Part shown: in pieces, positions 60,105 to 64,000 of the stretch | Layout: each line of letters starts with the position of its first letter | Position numbering within the stretch: the stretch's first letter is position 1 | Position numbers and translations under genes: made by a program | Source of the DNA: Cololabis saira | Taxonomy: Eukaryota; Chordata; Actinopteri; Beloniformes; Belonidae | Direction of reading: 5' to 3' | Assembly (NCBI RefSeq): GCF_033807715.1 | Contig: NC_084599.1 | Location: forward strand, 15,350,625 to 15,414,624 | DNA: 64,000 nucleotides | Notes under the pieces: model-generated | The model's input: the letters and a program-made list of their open reading frames with translations, nothing else | What the model was told of the DNA's origin: nothing | The model's database searches: none

Positions 60105-60400
60105 TCTCGGCGCTGACGCATGGAGGACCCCGTGGAGAAGCTGCTGCGACCGCAACAGATCAATACATCCTGCTCCGGGAGCCGGCTCCTCTGTCGGCTC
60201 GTGGGAGGAAAGGGGTTGTTTTGACGGGGAAGGTATCACCTCCTCCTACCAGAGAGATCCCTGCAGAAGGCAGTCCGCCCGCCCGGCTCTGCCGTGTCCA
60301 CTCCTACCGCCTATTGTGGCTGGTTGTAGCAGTACCGCGCTGCGCCTGCTGGGGGCAGCAGATCGCAGGGAGAGACTCAATCAGTCCCCGCTTTGTTTTC
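60105..60400 (-). promoter_or_regulatory. reps2: REPS2 5' leader and GC-rich promoter side, with upstream ATGs
   Basis: Upstream of the ATG the sequence is CpG-rich and has no TATA box that I can place. Two upstream ATGs are visible on the minus strand: a minimal ATG-TAT-TGA at 60168-60160, and an ATG at 60121-60119 out of frame with, and running across, the REPS2 start. If the transcript starts above them they could reduce initiation at the main ATG. Confidence 0.5.
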
Positions 60401-60545
60401 CTCCACGCAATTAAACAATACACGTTTATATGATTTTGTTTACAGAGCTGTTACAGTGCAGTTGTTAAAAGTCACTCTATAGTTTGTTGCGCTGTATTTT
60501 TCCACAACTGCACAGTGTAAAACACGCGATTCAATATGTAAAGAT

Positions 60546-61142
60546 TAGTGGTGGGGAAAGAAATTGATATTGCAATATATTGTTGCGCTCTCTGTCGCAA
60601 TAAATAATCGATAAACTGACGGCAAATATTTATATTTTACTACAACACACATAATGGATTTAGGCGGTTGTCATCGCACTATTGTTCATGCACTTCAATT
60701 TGTCCAGCTGTACAGTGTTTACATTTACAAGCCTAGGAGGCAGTCAGGTACTATGCAAAATTAAGTTGCTTACTGACTTTTCAGTATTAGAAACAAAGCA
60801 GTGCACTGTCCTGGTTTATATAAAACATGTTATTAATGTTCATGCACTTTAATTTGTCCAGCTGTACAGTGTTTACATTTACAAGACTAGGAGGCAGTGA
60901 GGCTCTATACAAATGCACTTTCTTTGTACATTGTAGGAAGTTTTGGCATTGAATAAATGCATAACTACAGACGTTTTCCTTTTTGTGGGGATTTTTTCTT
61001 TTTCAGTCACATATATCGTTGGATGACATTTTTTACAATATATTGAATATCGTAGATATCGTGTATCGTGATATTATCATTATCGTGGGCCACATATCGC
61101 CACAGTATTGAATCGTGAGTTACCCGTTTCGTCCCACCCCTA
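60546..61142. mobile_element. hAT-type element (TAGTGGTGGGG / CCCACCCCTA ends)
   Basis: Ends TAGTGGTGGGGAAAGAAATTG and, inverted, TAGGGGTGGGACGAAACGGG. GTAAAGAT (60538-60545) and GTAAAGAC (61143-61150) agree at 7 of 8 positions. The interior has a direct repeat (CATGCACTTCAATTTGTCCAGCTGTACAGTG-like) at about 60689 and 60841 and TATCGT-rich ends. 0.45 kb upstream of the REPS2 start codon. Confidence 0.85.
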
Positions 61143-62169
61143 GTAAAGACGCAAATCAAAATGTTAAATGGTATAGGGATAAACCACACTTAACTGTTTC
61201 CTCCCAGTTAACAATAGTTTGTTAAAAAGACTCTGAATTCACTTAAAAAAGGAACTTCAGGTTAAAAGAAAAAATCTAACTTTAACACAAATGCTAATAC
61301 TATACATAGGTGGAGCAATAGGCCATTTGAACTTCAGAGTAAAAATGGGAAAAAATATTCAATTTACTTAAAAAAATGGAAAAGAAAACAAAGTTGAAAT
61401 TGAATTGTTAAAAACATTTTACTATAAAGAAATATGTTTCCCTCTACTTAAAACGTTATCTCAGATTCCTCAGACAGCACTGCAACAAGATCCATCATTC
61501 ATCACAATATGCTACAGTATAACCACATGGGGAAGGAGAAATCCCTGCCACGCACTACAATACTTTACAAAACTTTATTCTGTATAATAGAAGCTTTATG
61601 TTAACTTTGTTGCCTGTGGGCTCAGAGGCATCTGAGAAGGAACATCACACAGTAAAAATGTGTATTGTGGTTAGAAGAATTAATATTTCAGATTGTTTTT
61701 AACAAATGGACATGGCATGCTCTGAACCCAAAGATGAAATGGACTATCCAGAATGTTATCAATCATAAGTTCCTCAGACAGGTTCAGTCATGTATGGGAT
61801 GTATCAGTGCCTCTGTGATGGCAGCAGTAACACAGATTTCAGATCAACATTCATTGCCGTCTATAGGCAACATCTATGGCTCATCGACAACAGTAAACCT
61901 CCAACCACTATATAAGATCAGATATGGGACCCATCTCTTGGGTCCAGGCTTTTGCATCCCAGGGATCTACTCACCAGCTCTCATGAAAATCAGAGTTCTT
62001 GTCTCCTCCTATCCCGCTTCAGCTCACACACCTGGTCTCCACATAGTTTTTTTATGTGAGTCTGATGATTGTCAAGTCTTGTTGAACAGATGTGGTCTTC
62101 ATTTAGAGATCTGCTGCCTCCCCCCATGTCCACAGGGATTTTTTCCCCCTCTCTCACGGTTGGTGGACT

Positions 62170-62885
62170 GAAGGTCTAGATGTTAGACTCATTACTGTCT
62201 AAACCTGCCGAGGCCTTGGCATTGAGTTAGCTGTTTCTCGGGTGAGTAGCCTGCCACACCACTCTAACCACTTTCCACTGAGCTCCCCTGGCTACCGCTC
62301 CTCATCACATATAAGCCGCTACTGTTTGCCTACAATGTCATGACTGGATCTGCACCTGCTTATTTAAAAGTTCTCATTAAGTCTTACGCTGGTTTTGGAC
62401 AGCTGTTTCCCTCCAAAAAGGATGCCTGGGAGAACTGCCCCCTCGCACACAGCTATTCAGACAATTTTTATTTGTTTCCCAATGGTGGAATGACCGACCA
62501 TTACTGCCATAGTAGGGGCGTCTCCCTATACTTTTAAGAGCTTTTTGAAAATAGAGAGAGACGCCTCCTCTGAGAATACCTCCTCCACTAAAACACCTAC
62601 ACGGGCATCACTCCAAACAGTTCTACTCTACTTCCTTCTGCTTCTGCTTCCTTCTACCAGCTTCTCCAGTTATTCCTCACTTGCACCTGTACAGATTTGC
62701 TTTTTTTTTTTTTTTTTACTCTCTGTTCCCATCTCTTTGACTTACTGTCACTACACATACGCTTAACACTCATGCTGCCAGTCAGTATAACCTTTAATGT
62801 TTCTTACTCACGGTTCCTCTATGATGTAGCCTGTGTATCCTGATCCTGTTAGTCGCCTTGGATAAAATTACTAAATGACTAAGCT
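62170..62885 (+). pseudogene. Decayed L2-type LINE 3' end
   Basis: The plus-strand frame at 62335-62400 reads NVMTGSAPAYLKVLIKSYA, the conserved TGSAPAYL-DL--PY motif near the C-terminus of fish L2/Rex-like LINEs. Further relics are SQWWN..PLL and KSFLKIERDAS. The copy ends TTAGTCGCCTTGGATAAAATTACTAAATGACTAA, the diagnostic tail (GTCGCTTTGGATAAAAGCGTCTGCTAAATGA). Highly diverged. Confidence 0.7.
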
Positions 62886-64000
62886 TTCCTATTTCTCCAA
62901 GGCTGTCAGTGCCTGAGAAGGACCACCATGATTAATCCAGGTTTCCCCACTGTTTACTTGGGTTCACCTCTTTGTTCACCTGCGGAGCGGGGAGTGAATG
63001 GCCCTCTCCATGCAACAGAAATCCCGTTTCATTCTAACAAGTCCCCTTAAAGTGCTTCTGTGGGCTCCACACACCAACACAACTTTCCAAAGTTTCAAGA
63101 ACAGCTTTGAATGTGCCTCTGTTCTGAAATGACCACAGCAGTCTGTCATGGAGGTGAAATCTTCGGATGTGAGAACTTGGGTCCTTAAAGGAGCTTGAGG
63201 CCGGATTGTGGCAGGATTTATGAAAAAAATCCATATACATTTTAAGTTTTCTAGTAATAATGTCAGATGAAGCGTTCCAAACCCAAAAGAATGTTTCCTC
63301 TAGTGTATCTCTCCTTTGCCTTGAACAGGCTGTGTGCTGCAAAATGTGCTGCAATTCGGTCCCGAATTTCCCGCGCTGGGCTGAGGATGTGACGTCACAT
63401 GACGCTGCATGTGCGTTCTCCCCGTTCTCCCGTGCCGGCTTCACTGTTGGCTGCAGTACCCCCAATGGCCGTCGTGGTGAAGGGTGGCGCTAGAGAGGCT
63501 CATTTCTTAAAAGGAGCCTCAAGCTCCTTTAAGTACATTGGGTTGCATAACCCAAGCTTAAAGAATCTAAACTCAGATTCCCACCATGTCCCACCTGCAC
63601 CTAAACCCCGTCTTCCCATCAGCCTCTGGTCTTCTGCACGAGTTTCCCGTCCCCTCATGTCCCTGCTTCAACTTCTTCCTGGGCTTTGTGATTGAGATTC
63701 CTCCTTCAAAAGGTAAGAAGTCCATGTGTATCTTGTGGTATAGCTCTTCGACGATGGTTGGCTTTGTTTGCTGGCTTAAACTCTAATCTGTCAAAGACAT
63801 GGCAGAGGTTGTGTTTCCCATGTGTTCAGACTGCACAGACATCTGAAGATGTGGCATTGGATTGGGGACTTCAGTTCATCTCCCAGGTCTGGAGAGTGTT
63901 GGAGGCCACCGTCGGGTTATCATCAGGGTACCCCCCTCAATCTAACAGCCACACATCCGCTGAACTTGGAATTCCACAATCCCAGACCATCATAACCCCA
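62886..64000. other. Intergenic sequence upstream of REPS2, nothing recognised
   Basis: No exon with convincing similarity or splice sites. Open frames here are short and unsupported. Confidence 0.5.

Noticed and set aside
60105..60239. 45-residue N-terminal extension of REPS2
   Set aside because: The frame begins with GTG rather than ATG; the first in-frame ATG is at 60104 and gives a normal REPS2 N-terminus.
61665..62171. 168-codon plus-strand open frame upstream of the LINE tail
   Set aside because: No domain recognised and it runs into the decayed LINE region; more likely part of old repeat than a gene.

Overview
The window looks like nuclear DNA of a teleost fish. Protein-coding exons are short and sparse with GT-AG introns. 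About a third of the sequence is recognisable fish-type repeat: hAT, Tc1/mariner, TTAA-specific and fold-back DNA elements, LINE tails, one SINE-like copy, a possible LTR and many microsatellites. I see no bacterial-style operon, CRISPR array, rRNA gene or convincing tRNA gene. Almost all open reading frames of 60-230 codons are chance frames in introns, intergenic DNA or microsatellites.

Two genes can be supported, both on the minus strand. (1) REPS2 (RALBP1-associated Eps domain protein 2, POB1) can be read as 17 coding exons from 60104 down to 37094. Every junction is GT-AG, all intron phases agree, and the spliced frame is open for 614 codons. The product has two EH domains, two proline-rich segments and a C-terminal coiled coil ending in the conserved LRPVT motif. 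(2) The first coding exon of NHS (Nance-Horan syndrome protein, WAVE-homology domain) lies at 26895-26616 in a GC-rich CpG region. Its first intron fills the rest of the window towards coordinate 1, and I find no second NHS exon. REPS2 followed by NHS on the same strand is the arrangement on human Xp22, so this is conserved synteny.

Layout. 1-26.6 kb: NHS intron 1, with several hAT-like insertions (333, 2216, 7063, 8829, 13127), a LINE tail at 4.7-5.1 kb, a Tc1 relic split by a hAT copy, a SINE-like copy at 24.9 kb and a 427-bp inverted-repeat element at 25.7 kb. 26.6-27.3 kb: NHS exon 1 and its CpG-rich promoter side. 27.3-36 kb: the intergenic interval, a graveyard of LINE and Tc1-like copies. 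About 36-60.1 kb: REPS2, its introns holding six datable transposon insertions and a Tc1 relic. 60.1-64 kb: REPS2 5' flank, one more hAT-like element and a decayed L2-type LINE tail.

I did not find an undescribed biological system. The most interesting structure is in the repeats. Several families share TAGG..TGGG-type ends, TATCGATA-rich interiors and 8-bp target duplications. Three copies of one family show a fold-back element, and a purine tetranucleotide expansion, nested at the same internal position. One of these three still carries a readable BED zinc-finger fragment.
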